From contig JAXDRV010000031.1 of NCBI GenBank assembly GCA_034090805.1, positions 1 through 24,742 on the forward strand: 24,742 bases of DNA. The letters are read 5' to 3'. Positions 16,091-23,771 of this stretch are shown here, one piece after another. The translations under genes were made by a program, and so were the position numbers. The DNA comes from Ornithomonoglobus_A sp034090805 (GTDB lineage: Bacteria; Bacillota; Clostridia; UBA1381). Under the pieces are notes generated by a model, which searched no databases, had not been told where the DNA came from, and worked only from the letters and a program-made list of their open reading frames with translations. Numbering within the stretch: position 1 is the first letter of the stretch; every line of letters starts with the position of its first letter.

Positions 16091-16128
16091 TACCTAATTA
16101 TGATTTCAGGAGAAAGGAGCGGAGGCAA

Positions 16129-17517
16129 ATGGTATTTTCGAGTCTTGTTTTTTTGTGTGTATTTTTGCCTGCGGTGCTTCTTGTTTATAATTTTTCAAAA
16201 AATGTTACCTATAAAAATGCGGTGCTTGTGCTTGCGTCACTCGTGTTTTACGCATGGGGAGAGCCTGTGTGGGTGGTGCTTTTGATATTCAGCTCGCTTG
16301 TCGATTACGTCAACGGTCTGATAATCGACAGGCATTACGGAACACGCAAGGCTGCGGCTGCGCTCGTATGCTCGCTTGTCATAAACCTCGGACTGCTTGT
16401 AATTTTCAAATATTCCTCATTCCTTGCGGACAGCATAGGCGCGCTTCTGCACGTGTATATTCCCGCACCGAGGGTGACGCTGCCGATAGGAATATCGTTT
16501 TACACGTTCCAGACGCTTTCGTACACGATAGATATGTACAGAGGAAAAACCAAGGTACAGAAATCGCTGCTCAGATTCATGACGTACGTTTCGATGTTTC
16601 CGCAGCTTGTTGCGGGACCGATTGTGAGATATACCGATATATCGTATGAGCTGCGCCGCAGAAAAACAACGGCTTGTGATTTTGCCGAGGGGGCAAAGCG
16701 GTTTACGGCGGGACTGTGCAAGAAGGTTCTGCTTGCCAATAATGCCGGGAATACGGCGGAAATGCTGCTGTCTGCGCCCGTTGCGACGACAGCCTCGTCA
16801 TGGCTCGGAATTATAATGTACACATTCCAGATATACTTTGATTTTTCGGGATATTCCGATATGGCGATAGGCTTGGGGAGAATGCTCGGATTTCATTTTA
16901 ACGAAAATTTCGATTATCCGTATATATCGAAAAACATTACGGAATTTTGGCGCAGATGGCATATTTCGCTTGGGAGGTTTTTCAGAGATTACGTGTATAT
17001 TCCGCTCGGCGGAAACAGATGCCGTCAGGTCAGAAATATCATTATAGTGTGGCTGCTTACGGGACTTTGGCACGGCGCAAGCTGGAATTTTGTGATATGG
17101 GGCGGATTTTACGGTCTGCTGCTGCTTATCGAAAAGTTTCCGCTGCGCAAAATCATCGGAAAGATACCGTCACCGTTTTGCCATATATATACGATGTTTT
17201 TTGTTATAATCGGGTGGGGGATATTTTACTTCACGGATTTTAACGGACTGCTGATGTTTTTCAGACACGCATTCGGGATAGGGTGCGATCTGTACGATCT
17301 TGCGACGGTGTCGGCGCTGTATTCAAATTTATGGCTGATATTGCTGTGCGTGATTGCGTCAACGCCGATACCGAAGGTGATATTCGGGCATCTGTGCAAA
17401 AAAAGTCCAAAATTTGCGGCGATAGCGGAGCCGGCGGCGGTGGCTGTCGGATTTGCGCTTTGCTTTGTTATGCTTGTCGGACAGACGTACAATCCATTTC
17501 TGTACTTCAGATTTTAA
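16129..17517 (+). CDS. MBOAT family O-acyltransferase (AlgI/DltB-like)
   Basis: The 462-residue multi-pass membrane protein belongs to the membrane-bound O-acyltransferase family, which moves acyl groups, often acetyl, across the membrane to extracellular polysaccharides or teichoic acids. Hydrophobic segments recur throughout. Family motifs are LPIGISFYTFQTLSYTIDMYRG (about residues 123-144), FDFSGYSDMAIGLGRMLG, ITEFWRRWHISLGRFFRDYVY with one invariant histidine, and LTGLWHGASWNF with the catalytic histidine (about residue 320). The ATG at 16129 has AAAGGAGCGGAGG upstream; a longer frame opening with TTG at 16036 would translate the repeat and is rejected. The secreted DHHW/AlgX-type partner usually encoded next to such genes is absent here, so the acceptor is unknown. 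Confidence 0.9.
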   Translation: MVFSSLVFLCVFLPAVLLVYNFSKNVTYKNAVLVLASLVFYAWGEPVWVVLLIFSSLVDYVNGLIIDRHYGTRKAAAALVCSLVINLGLLVIFKYSSFLADSIGALLHVYIPAPRVTLPIGISFYTFQTLSYTIDMYRGKTKVQKSLLRFMTYVSMFPQLVAGPIVRYTDISYELRRRKTTACDFAEGAKRFTAGLCKKVLLANNAGNTAEMLLSAPVATTASSWLGIIMYTFQIYFDFSGYSDMAIGLGRMLGFHFNENFDYPYISKNITEFWRRWHISLGRFFRDYVYIPLGGNRCRQVRNIIIVWLLTGLWHGASWNFVIWGGFYGLLLLIEKFPLRKIIGKIPSPFCHIYTMFFVIIGWGIFYFTDFNGLLMFFRHAFGIGCDLYDLATVSALYSNLWLILLCVIASTPIPKVIFGHLCKKSPKFAAIAEPAAVAVGFALCFVMLVGQTYNPFLYFRF

Positions 17518-17523
17518 AAAGTG

Positions 17524-17552
17524 TTGACAAAAAAGATACCTTATGATATAAT
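17524..17552 (+). promoter_or_regulatory. Consensus promoter of sigH
   Basis: Perfect TTGACA (17524-17529), a 17-bp spacer and perfect TATAAT (17547-17552) begin only 7 bp after the MBOAT stop codon and 39 bp before the sigH start, giving sigH its own vegetative promoter. Confidence 0.85.
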
Positions 17553-17590
17553 TAATACATACTTATATCAAGAAAAAGGAGAGTTGGGCA

Positions 17591-18205
17591 ATGGGCGCCT
17601 CGGAGGAATTTTCCGGTTATACTGATGAGAAATTGGTGGAGCTGGCGCAAAAGGGTGACAAGCTCGCTCTTGAGGCTGTGATTTTGAGATACAGGAAGCT
17701 TGTATATTCCAAATCAAAGGCTTTTTTCCTTATGGGAGCCGATGAGGACGATATTATACAGGAGGGACTGATAGGTCTTTATAATGCCGTGATGAAATTT
17801 GACGGTTCAAAGTTCCCGTTTTTCAAGGTTTTTGCAGGAATATGCGTAAGGCGCAGGATCATCACCGCCGTCAAGGAGGCGTCGAGGAAAAAGCATTCTC
17901 CTTTGAATTCTTATGTTTCACTTGATAACAATAACTTTGATGATGAAAACGACTCGGCTCGTTTGGAGGTTTTGGCGTTCGAGGAGCATCGTAATCCTGA
18001 GGCAATATTGATTGACAGAGAAAATAAAGATGGTATGGAGTATAAGATAAACAAGATTCTCAGTCCCCTTGAGCTGAGCGTTTTGTTTGAGTATCTGGAG
18101 GGACATTCCTATCAGGAGATTGCCGAAAACCTGGACAAGGATATTAAGGCTGTCGACAATGCGATACAGCGCATCAAAAAAAAGCTGCGGTATCTCATTA
18201 AATAG
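17591..18205 (+). CDS. sigH: RNA polymerase sigma-H factor (Spo0H)
   Basis: SigH directs RNA polymerase to early stationary-phase and sporulation-entry genes. The 204-residue protein has region 2 with DEDDIIQEGLIGLYNAVMKFD (about residues 51-71) and FFKVFAGICVRRRIITAVKEA, the SigH-type block KHSPLNSYVSLD (about 100-111), and a region 4 helix-turn-helix (about 155-204, LSPLELSVLFEYLEGHSYQEIA). It is slightly shorter than the Bacillus protein (218 residues) but complete. AAGGAGA precedes the ATG. The zinc-ribbon gene 51 bp downstream is probably cotranscribed, with a terminator behind it. Confidence 0.93.
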   Translation: MGASEEFSGYTDEKLVELAQKGDKLALEAVILRYRKLVYSKSKAFFLMGADEDDIIQEGLIGLYNAVMKFDGSKFPFFKVFAGICVRRRIITAVKEASRKKHSPLNSYVSLDNNNFDDENDSARLEVLAFEEHRNPEAILIDRENKDGMEYKINKILSPLELSVLFEYLEGHSYQEIAENLDKDIKAVDNAIQRIKKKLRYLIK

Positions 18206-18256
18206 GAATGCGTAAGGTCAGGCAACCGTCAGGGATTGCGAAAGGAGTTAATTTTA

Positions 18257-18529
18257 ATGTACGAGGACAAGACATTGGTGTGCAGGGACTGCGGCAGCGA
18301 GTTTGTTTTTACTGCCGGCGAACAGGAGTTCTATGCCGAAAAGGGCTTTGAAAACGAGCCTACAAGATGTAAGGATTGCAGAACGGCGAGAAAGGAGCGC
18401 ATGAAGCCTCAGCGTGAAATGTATGAGATTGTATGCGCAGACTGCGGAGCTGTGGACAAGGTTCCGTTTGAGCCGCGTCACGACAAGCCTGTTTATTGCA
18501 GCAAGTGCTTTGAGGCGCACAAGGGTTAA
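18257..18529 (+). CDS. Small double zinc-ribbon protein
   Basis: This 90-residue protein contains two four-cysteine modules: CRDC and CKDC (about residues 9-46), matching the zf-trcl/probable zinc-binding domain with the segment FVFTAGEQEFYAEKGFENEPTRC, and CADC and CSKC (about 60-84), matching the CxxC-x17-CxxC type. Such proteins are common in Clostridia and have no assigned function; nucleic-acid or protein binding is a guess. The ATG at 18257 is preceded by AAAGGAG at nine bases. The gene follows sigH closely and precedes a terminator. Confidence 0.88.
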   Translation: MYEDKTLVCRDCGSEFVFTAGEQEFYAEKGFENEPTRCKDCRTARKERMKPQREMYEIVCADCGAVDKVPFEPRHDKPVYCSKCFEAHKG

Positions 18530-18555
18530 GCTGAAGATAAGATAACCGAATTTTG

Positions 18556-18605
18556 GGGGCTTACGGCAAGGAGGTCGGTGTGACCGCCTTGCCCGGCTCC
18601 TTTTT
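18556..18605 (+). terminator. Rho-independent terminator after the zinc-ribbon gene
   Basis: A three-part stem, GGGGC/GCTCC, then GGCAAGG/CCTTGCC, then GGTC/GACC, is followed by TTTTT at 18601-18605. It closes the sigH unit. Confidence 0.7.
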
Positions 18606-18629
18606 ATGTATATAAAGGAGAATTGTACA

Positions 18630-20402
18630 TTGTATATTAATGACTTTAATATTGAAATCAAGCGTGAAAATATAATGCGTGCGGCGGACTGCCGTGAGGG
18701 GAGTGCGGTTTATCCGTATGTGCTTGCCGAATATGAAAAATATCTGCCAAAGGCGCAGAAGGCGGCGGAGGTCGGCGCATGGGTTGTGTTCGAGGATATG
18801 CGTTGCTATGTTGTAATAACGGCGGGCGATGGGATAAGCCGTCTTTGTACGGAGCTTTTCGACAAGGGTGAGGCAACGGCAGGGCTGCTTGTGAATACGA
18901 TAGGCGATGAGTATGTGTTCCGTGCGGACGAGCTTGTGTCGGAGTGGATAAAGGCGGAGTGTGCCAAACGCGGTGTTGGTGTGAAAAAGAGGCTTGAGGC
19001 ACCTGTCGACATTCCTCTTGAGGTGCAGCGGGAAATCGTGGAAAAAAGCGGCTGCGGACTTACACTTACGGACGGTATGCAGATAAATCCGCAGAAATCC
19101 CTTGCATATATGCTTGAGCTGACGGAGGACACAGGCATTTTTAAGGCGCAGCACAACTGTTCGAAATGCACCGTCAAAAACTGCCCTCGGCGCACAAGAC
19201 CGTTTAAGGCGGAGGAGTTTAATGTGCTTGCCGAATACGGAAACGAAAATGACGTAAAACGGATAGACAACGCCTTGTGCATAGATATAGGAACAACAAC
19301 GGTTGCGTTTTCGTACATTAAAAACGGAAAGCAGTGCGGCGAATACAGAACGGTGAATCCTCAGCGTTCCTTCGGTGCGGACGTAATATCGAGAATAGAG
19401 GCGGCAAACAGAGGCAGATTGAAGGAGCTGCGCAGGCTTATCGTATTTGAAATACTAAAGGGAATGAAAATCGCCTGCGGAGGGGAAAATCCGTCAAGGA
19501 TTATTATTGCGGCGAATACTGCGATGGTGCATATGCTGCTCGGATACTCATGTACGGGGTTGGGAGCATACCCGTTTTCGCCTGTGACTCTCGATACGGA
19601 AAATACGAAAATAGCGGAGCTTGGGGATATTCCGGTGACCGTAATCGGCGGGATAAGTGCATTTGTCGGAGGAGATATAGTAAGCGGAATTTACGCAAGC
19701 AAAATGGCTGAGAGCGGCGAGCTGTCGCTTTTGGCGGATCTCGGAACAAACGGAGAGATGGCTTTGGGCAATTCGGAAAAGATACTCGTGACCTCAACGG
19801 CGGCGGGGCCTGCGTTTGAGGGCGGCGGTATCTCGTGCGGAACGGGGTCGGTGGACGGCGCTGTTTGCGGAGTTGACCTTGACGGGGGAGTTATCCGTAC
19901 GATAGGAGATAAAAAGCCGTGCGGCATATGCGGAACGGGAATTATCGAGCTTATCGCCGAGCTTTTAAGGCACGGGATTATAGATAAAACGGGACTGCTG
20001 TCAGAGAGGTATTTTGACGGAGGATATCCGCTGACGGACGATATACGTCTTACTCAGCAGGATATACGCGCGGTTCAGGCGGCGAAGTCGGCGGTGTTTT
20101 CTGGAATAAAAACGCTGCTGCATGAATACGGCGCAGAGCCGGGTGATGTGAAAAACGTGTACCTTGCCGGAGGCTTCGGACACGGACTGAATCTGAAAAA
20201 AGCGGAGGAGATAGGACTTTTGCCCGAGGGAGCGGCGGAAAAAGCTAAGATTCTGGGCAACGGAGCACTTGCCGGAGCGGTGCGCCTTGCCGCAGACGGC
20301 GGAGAGGGCATCAGCCGCATAAAGGAAATATCTTCTGATGTTCTTTTGGGCGGCAGCGAATATTTTTCTAAACTGTATATTGAAAACATGGAGTTTATGT
20401 GA
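18630..20402 (+). CDS. Fused MetH-activation-like and ASKHA corrinoid-reactivation protein (DUF4445)
   Basis: The C-terminal two thirds match the DUF4445/RACE family, ASKHA-fold ATPases that reactivate oxidised cobalt(II) corrinoid proteins. They show the phosphate-1 motif DIGTTT (about residues 219-224), phosphate-2 DLGTNGE (about 370-376) and the adenosine motif LAGGFGHG (about 512-519). The N-terminal 190 residues lack the 2Fe-2S ferredoxin of classical RACo and instead resemble the B12-dependent methionine-synthase activation domain (DIPLEVQREI, then MQINPQKSLAYMLEL), ending in C-x2-C-x4-C (177, 180, 185) that could hold an Fe-S cluster. I prefer a TTG start at 18630, nine bases after AAAGGAG; the in-frame ATG at 18606 abuts the terminator and has no binding site. 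No corrinoid methyltransferase is adjacent. The ASKHA part is certain; the N-terminal assignment is probable. Confidence 0.85.
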   Translation: MYINDFNIEIKRENIMRAADCREGSAVYPYVLAEYEKYLPKAQKAAEVGAWVVFEDMRCYVVITAGDGISRLCTELFDKGEATAGLLVNTIGDEYVFRADELVSEWIKAECAKRGVGVKKRLEAPVDIPLEVQREIVEKSGCGLTLTDGMQINPQKSLAYMLELTEDTGIFKAQHNCSKCTVKNCPRRTRPFKAEEFNVLAEYGNENDVKRIDNALCIDIGTTTVAFSYIKNGKQCGEYRTVNPQRSFGADVISRIEAANRGRLKELRRLIVFEILKGMKIACGGENPSRIIIAANTAMVHMLLGYSCTGLGAYPFSPVTLDTENTKIAELGDIPVTVIGGISAFVGGDIVSGIYASKMAESGELSLLADLGTNGEMALGNSEKILVTSTAAGPAFEGGGISCGTGSVDGAVCGVDLDGGVIRTIGDKKPCGICGTGIIELIAELLRHGIIDKTGLLSERYFDGGYPLTDDIRLTQQDIRAVQAAKSAVFSGIKTLLHEYGAEPGDVKNVYLAGGFGHGLNLKKAEEIGLLPEGAAEKAKILGNGALAGAVRLAADGGEGISRIKEISSDVLLGGSEYFSKLYIENMEFM

Positions 20403-20408
20403 TATAAT
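20380..20408 (+). promoter_or_regulatory. Promoter of ppa inside the end of the upstream gene
   Basis: TTGAAA (20380-20385), a 17-bp spacer and TATAAT (20403-20408) straddle the stop codon of the corrinoid-reactivation gene, 25 bp before the ppa start. Confidence 0.65.
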
Positions 20409-20432
20409 AAAGAAAAAACGGAGGTTATGAAA

Positions 20433-20963
20433 ATGTCTAATATATGGCACGATATAAACCCAAGGAGGATTTCGCCCGAAAAATTCATGGCTGTTATTGA
20501 AATTCCGAAGGGAGTAAAAAATAAATATGAAATGGATAAGGAAACGGGATTGCTTAGGCTTGACAGAGTTCTGTACACCTCAACGCATTATCCCGCAAAC
20601 TACGGATTTATTCCGAGGACGTACGCTTCGGACAACGACCCTCTCGACGTGCTTGTGCTGTGTCAGGAGGATATAGTTCCGATGACGCTTGTGGAGTGCT
20701 ATCCGATAGGCGTGCTGAAGATGACGGACGATGACCAGGTGGACGAAAAGATAATCGCAGTGCCGACGAACGACCCGGCATACACCTGCTATTCGGACGT
20801 TTCGCAGCTGCCGCAGCATACGTTTGACGAGATTTCGCACTTTTTCAGAGTGTATAAGTCGCTTGAGGGCAAGGAAACCGTTGTCAACGAGATAAGCGGA
20901 GCGGACGAGGCAAAGAATGTAATAGAAAAGTGTATTTTGTCATACAAGGACACATATTGTTAA
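20433..20963 (+). CDS. ppa: Family I inorganic pyrophosphatase
   Basis: Soluble Ppa hydrolyses pyrophosphate to two phosphates and so drives biosynthetic reactions. The 176-residue length is typical. The metal-binding signature DNDPLDVLV is present (about residues 66-74), with the substrate-binding MAVIEIPKGVKNKYE, RVLYTSTHYPANYGFIP, and further acidic ligands in MTDDDQVDEKIIAVP. I chose the ATG at 20433, eight bases after GGAGG; an ATG two codons earlier is too close to it. Many Clostridia carry membrane-bound or family II enzymes instead, so the choice of family I is a minor lineage trait. Confidence 0.95.
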   Translation: MSNIWHDINPRRISPEKFMAVIEIPKGVKNKYEMDKETGLLRLDRVLYTSTHYPANYGFIPRTYASDNDPLDVLVLCQEDIVPMTLVECYPIGVLKMTDDDQVDEKIIAVPTNDPAYTCYSDVSQLPQHTFDEISHFFRVYKSLEGKETVVNEISGADEAKNVIEKCILSYKDTYC

Positions 20964-20972
20964 AAGGAATAA

Positions 20973-21078
20973 AAGTTTGAATAAAATCGCCCATCTCACC
21001 GCTTTTTGTTCGGGGCGGTACCCTTGTACAGCACCACTCACTGCAAAGCGGCAATCTGAGCGATTTTATTTCAAACTT
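20973..21078 (+). repeat. Long imperfect hairpin element after ppa
   Basis: Arms at 20973-20993 and 21057-21078 are almost fully complementary over 21 bases with one extra base. Inside them CCGCTTT (20999-21005) pairs with AAAGCGG (21045-21051). No T-tract follows, so it is not a textbook terminator. The interior contains GGGGCGGTACCCTTGTACAG. It occupies the gap between ppa and the radical SAM gene. Confidence 0.55.
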
Positions 21079-21097
21079 AGTTTTGCGAAAGGAGTTA

Positions 21098-21709
21098 ATG
21101 GTCATAAAAATGGTGATATTTTATGAGGTACACAGCGGACTGTATGTAAACATGACAAACCGCTGTCCGTGCGCCTGCACGTTTTGCTTAAGACAAAACA
21201 GAGATGAAATGGACGGATCGGGGAGTCTGTGGCTTGAGCGTGAGCCGACTGTTCAAGAGATAAAGGACGAATTTGATAAAATAGATTTGTCGAAATACAC
21301 GGAGATCGTGTTCTGCGGCTTCGGAGAGCCTACAGAGCGGCTTGACGATTTGCTTGAGGCGGCGGAGTATTTCAAAAAACGCTGCACTCTTCCGATACGG
21401 ATAAACACAAACGGACTCGGCGATCTGATAAACAACAAGAACACCGCTCCGTTTTATAAGGATAAGATAGACGTTGTTTCGATAAGCCTTAACACTCCCG
21501 ATGCGGAACGGTATCTTGAGCTTACACGTTCTAAATTCGGCGAAGGCTCGTTTGAGGCGATGCTGAAATTTGCGGGCGAGGTAAAGAATTACGTAAAAAA
21601 GGTTATCCTGTCAACCGTGTCCACTACTCTCACGGAGGACGAGGAGCGCCGATGTGCGCAAATTTGCGAACGGCTCGGAGTGACGTACAGAATACGTCCG
21701 TTTGAATAA
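21098..21709 (+). CDS. Radical SAM protein of the TatD-associated type
   Basis: This 203-residue protein carries the radical SAM cluster motif C-x3-C-x2-C in NRCPCACTFCLRQN (first cysteine near residue 24), the SAM-binding GFGEPT (about residue 73) and RINTNGLG (about 98-105). Its short length and the N-terminal pattern with a conserved SLWLEREPT-like segment match the family often found beside or fused to TatD nucleases. The reaction is unknown. No TatD gene is adjacent here. The start is uncertain: the ATG at 21098 lies three bases after AAAGGAG, while an ATG at 21110 gives the usual family N-terminus but is 15 bases away. The 4Fe-4S core is complete. Confidence 0.85.
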   Translation: MVIKMVIFYEVHSGLYVNMTNRCPCACTFCLRQNRDEMDGSGSLWLEREPTVQEIKDEFDKIDLSKYTEIVFCGFGEPTERLDDLLEAAEYFKKRCTLPIRINTNGLGDLINNKNTAPFYKDKIDVVSISLNTPDAERYLELTRSKFGEGSFEAMLKFAGEVKNYVKKVILSTVSTTLTEDEERRCAQICERLGVTYRIRPFE

Positions 21710-21739
21710 AATCGGAGCAATTGCGGAAAGCGAATTGCG

Positions 21740-21884
21740 GCGGAGCTGCGATTCGGATATATTTATAAAAAATTGTTGTTTAGCGGCAAATTCATAATGC
21801 AGAATCAATTATGAATTATGCATTATGAATTATGAATTAGCATATAAACAATAATTTATAGCTGAACAGCAACTTAAGCTCCGC
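21740..21884. repeat. Nested inverted-repeat (MITE-like) region
   Basis: Three concentric inverted repeats: GCGGAGCT (21740) with AGCTCCGC (21877), a 13-base pair at 21770-21782 with 21845-21857 (12 of 13), and a perfect 13-base pair AATTCATAATGCA (21789-21801) with TGCATTATGAATT (21819-21831). The centre contains tandem ATTATGAATT units. It fills the 208-bp gap between the radical SAM gene and the small membrane protein. Confidence 0.6.
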
Positions 21885-21917
21885 TTGCTTCAAAAATTTG
21901 GGGAAAGGGAATTTGAT

Positions 21918-22172
21918 ATGTCGGGCGAAAACAAAAATGCGAAAAAAAACAAAAAATCCGTTGCCGTAAGCGTTGTGCTGCTTGCTTTGTCGGCAGTGAT
22001 GCTTTTTTGGCTCGGAAAGCAGATATGGGACACACGCACCTTGTCAAAAACGCTTTCGCAGACGGCGGCGGTAACGGAGGAAACGGCAACGCCCGAACCT
22101 GAGCCCGAAACGGAGCGGGAGGAGTCGGAGCTTCCGATAGTAAGCTCGCCCGAACCGAAAACGGAGGAATAG
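21918..22172 (+). CDS. Small single-pass membrane protein with acidic Pro-Glu tail
   Basis: This 84-residue protein has a lysine-rich cytoplasmic start (residues 1-13), one hydrophobic segment (about 14-33) and an outward tail rich in Glu, Pro and Thr (about 55-84). I recognise no family. The ATG at 21918 follows GGGAAAGGGAA. It ends 2 bp before the PP2C phosphatase gene, which indicates an operon and suggests a membrane partner or regulatory target of that phosphatase; this is inference from position only. Confidence 0.75.
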   Translation: MSGENKNAKKNKKSVAVSVVLLALSAVMLFWLGKQIWDTRTLSKTLSQTAAVTEETATPEPEPETEREESELPIVSSPEPKTEE

Positions 22173-22174
22173 AA

Positions 22175-22882
22175 ATGCGTTTTACTTCAATAACAGACAG
22201 AGGCGGACGTGAAATAAACAAGGACAGCTTCACCAAGCTGTGCCGTGACGGAATATACTGCTTTGTCATGGCGGACGGCGAGGGAGCGGGCGGAGAAACG
22301 GGAGCGGAGCTGATAACAAAATCGGCTGCCGCTGCGTTTGACGAAATGCACGAGGTCACGGAGGACTGTGCGGCAGCGTGTATAAATGCCGCTTCGTCCG
22401 CATTCAGGGAATTTGTTGCGGATAATCCCAATTACTGCGAAATGACCGCTTCGGCGGCGGTGCTGATAACGGACGGCAAAACGGCGGTATGCGCTCATGT
22501 CGGGAACATACGTCTTTATTATATGCCCAAGGGTGTGATAAGCTTTGTTACCAACGACCACACAACGGCAATGGAAAAATACGCATCGGGTGCAATATCG
22601 TTTGACGAAATACGCACCTACGACAACAACAGGCTTACGCTTGCGATTGACGGAGTGAGCGAGCCTGAGCCGGAAACGGGCGGTCCGTTTAAAATAGGAG
22701 ATAAAACTGCGTTTTTGCTCTGTACGGACGGCTTTTGGCTTAATATTGACGAAGAAAGCATGGAGGAGTCGCTGAAAAAGACGCGAAGCTCCAAGGAGTG
22801 GCTTGCCTCGATGCTGCGTACAATGGAGGAAACAACACCTGCGGATTGCGGCAACATAACGGTGGCTGCAATAATAATGTAG
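22175..22882 (+). CDS. PP2C-family serine/threonine phosphatase
   Basis: This 235-residue cytoplasmic protein matches the PPM/PP2C fold: ITDRGGREINKDSF (residues 6-19, metal-site aspartate 17), FVMADGEGAGGETGAEL (about 30-46, corresponding to the family ADGMGG-G), VCAHVGNIRLYY (about 107-118), and LLCTDGFW (about 182-189). The last motif reads CGNITVAAI where most members have DN before the final strand, so one metal ligand may be missing or shifted. PP2C enzymes reverse Ser/Thr kinase signalling, often with PASTA kinases; no kinase gene is present here. The start is 2 bp after the upstream stop with GGAGGAATAG as binding site. Confidence 0.85.
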   Translation: MRFTSITDRGGREINKDSFTKLCRDGIYCFVMADGEGAGGETGAELITKSAAAAFDEMHEVTEDCAAACINAASSAFREFVADNPNYCEMTASAAVLITDGKTAVCAHVGNIRLYYMPKGVISFVTNDHTTAMEKYASGAISFDEIRTYDNNRLTLAIDGVSEPEPETGGPFKIGDKTAFLLCTDGFWLNIDEESMEESLKKTRSSKEWLASMLRTMEETTPADCGNITVAAIIM

Positions 22883-22914
22883 GGTGAATTTATAAGGAAA
22901 CGGGTGGTATACTG

Positions 22915-23760
22915 ATGTGGATTGCGCTTGTATCGCTTTACGGAATCTTAAAGGGTGCGCGCGATGTGATAAAAAAGAAAGCGCTTGAAAAGAACAGCAC
23001 CATCGAGGTTCTGTTCTTTTATACATTTTTAAGTTTTTTGTTTGTGCTTCCCCAAGCGGGAGGAGCAATGGAGATGGATATGCGGTTTCTTGTTCCGGTA
23101 TTCATAAAATCAACGATAATATTCATAGCGTGGCTGTGCGCATTCGGAGCAATAAACAAGCTTCCGATAGGCTTTTACGGAGTAATGGATATGTCGAGAG
23201 TGATTTTTGCGACAATTCTCGGCATAACGGTACTCGGAGAGGTTCTTACGGTGCAGCGTACAATCGGTATGGCGGTTGTGCTTGCCGGCTTGATGCTTGT
23301 AAATATGCGGCGCAACGGTGTCGGCACAGACGGGAAAACGCAGTGGAAATACATAGTTATGACGCTGATTTCGTGCTTTTTAAATGCCTGCTCGGAGCTT
23401 TTGGACAAGCTTTTGATGCGTGATTTAACGAGCGGACAGCTTCAGTTTTGGTATATGTTTTTCCTTGCGGTGCTGTATCTGGGATATATGCTTGTAAAGC
23501 ATATCAAAATAGATTTAAGGATAATACTTAAAAATTATTGGATATTGATATTGAGTGTACTTTTTGTGGTAGGCGACAAGGCACTGTTCATTGCCTGTGC
23601 GGATGAAAACAGCAGCGTGACGGCGATGACGCTTATAAAGCAATGCTCCGTAATGGTAACGATTGCGGGAGGAAGAATAGCGTTTAAGGAAACGGACATA
23701 GTGAAAAAGATAATCTGTGCGGCGGTGATAATCGCCGGAATAATGATTGCGCTTATCTGA
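22915..23760 (+). CDS. EamA/DMT-superfamily transporter
   Basis: The 281-residue protein has about ten hydrophobic segments arranged as two EamA-like halves (about residues 1-130 and 145-281), typical of drug/metabolite transporters. Segment ends such as VIFATILGITVLGEVLTVQRTIGMAVVLAG in the first half and VTIAGGRIAFKETDIVKKIICAAVIIAG in the second are the family pattern. The substrate cannot be predicted. It lies 32 bp after the phosphatase gene and is probably in the same operon. Repeat copy 3 follows its stop codon. Confidence 0.88.
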   Translation: MWIALVSLYGILKGARDVIKKKALEKNSTIEVLFFYTFLSFLFVLPQAGGAMEMDMRFLVPVFIKSTIIFIAWLCAFGAINKLPIGFYGVMDMSRVIFATILGITVLGEVLTVQRTIGMAVVLAGLMLVNMRRNGVGTDGKTQWKYIVMTLISCFLNACSELLDKLLMRDLTSGQLQFWYMFFLAVLYLGYMLVKHIKIDLRIILKNYWILILSVLFVVGDKALFIACADENSSVTAMTLIKQCSVMVTIAGGRIAFKETDIVKKIICAAVIIAGIMIALI

Positions 23761-23771
23761 AATAAATTAGG

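Noticed and set aside
16036..16128. Longer MBOAT start from a TTG
   Set aside because: The added 31 residues would be the translation of the repeat hairpin; the ATG at 16129 has a strong binding site and gives a hydrophobic family-like start.
20884..21105. Minus-strand open frame across the post-ppa hairpin
   Set aside because: It runs through a long palindrome and the 3' end of ppa, with no supported start.
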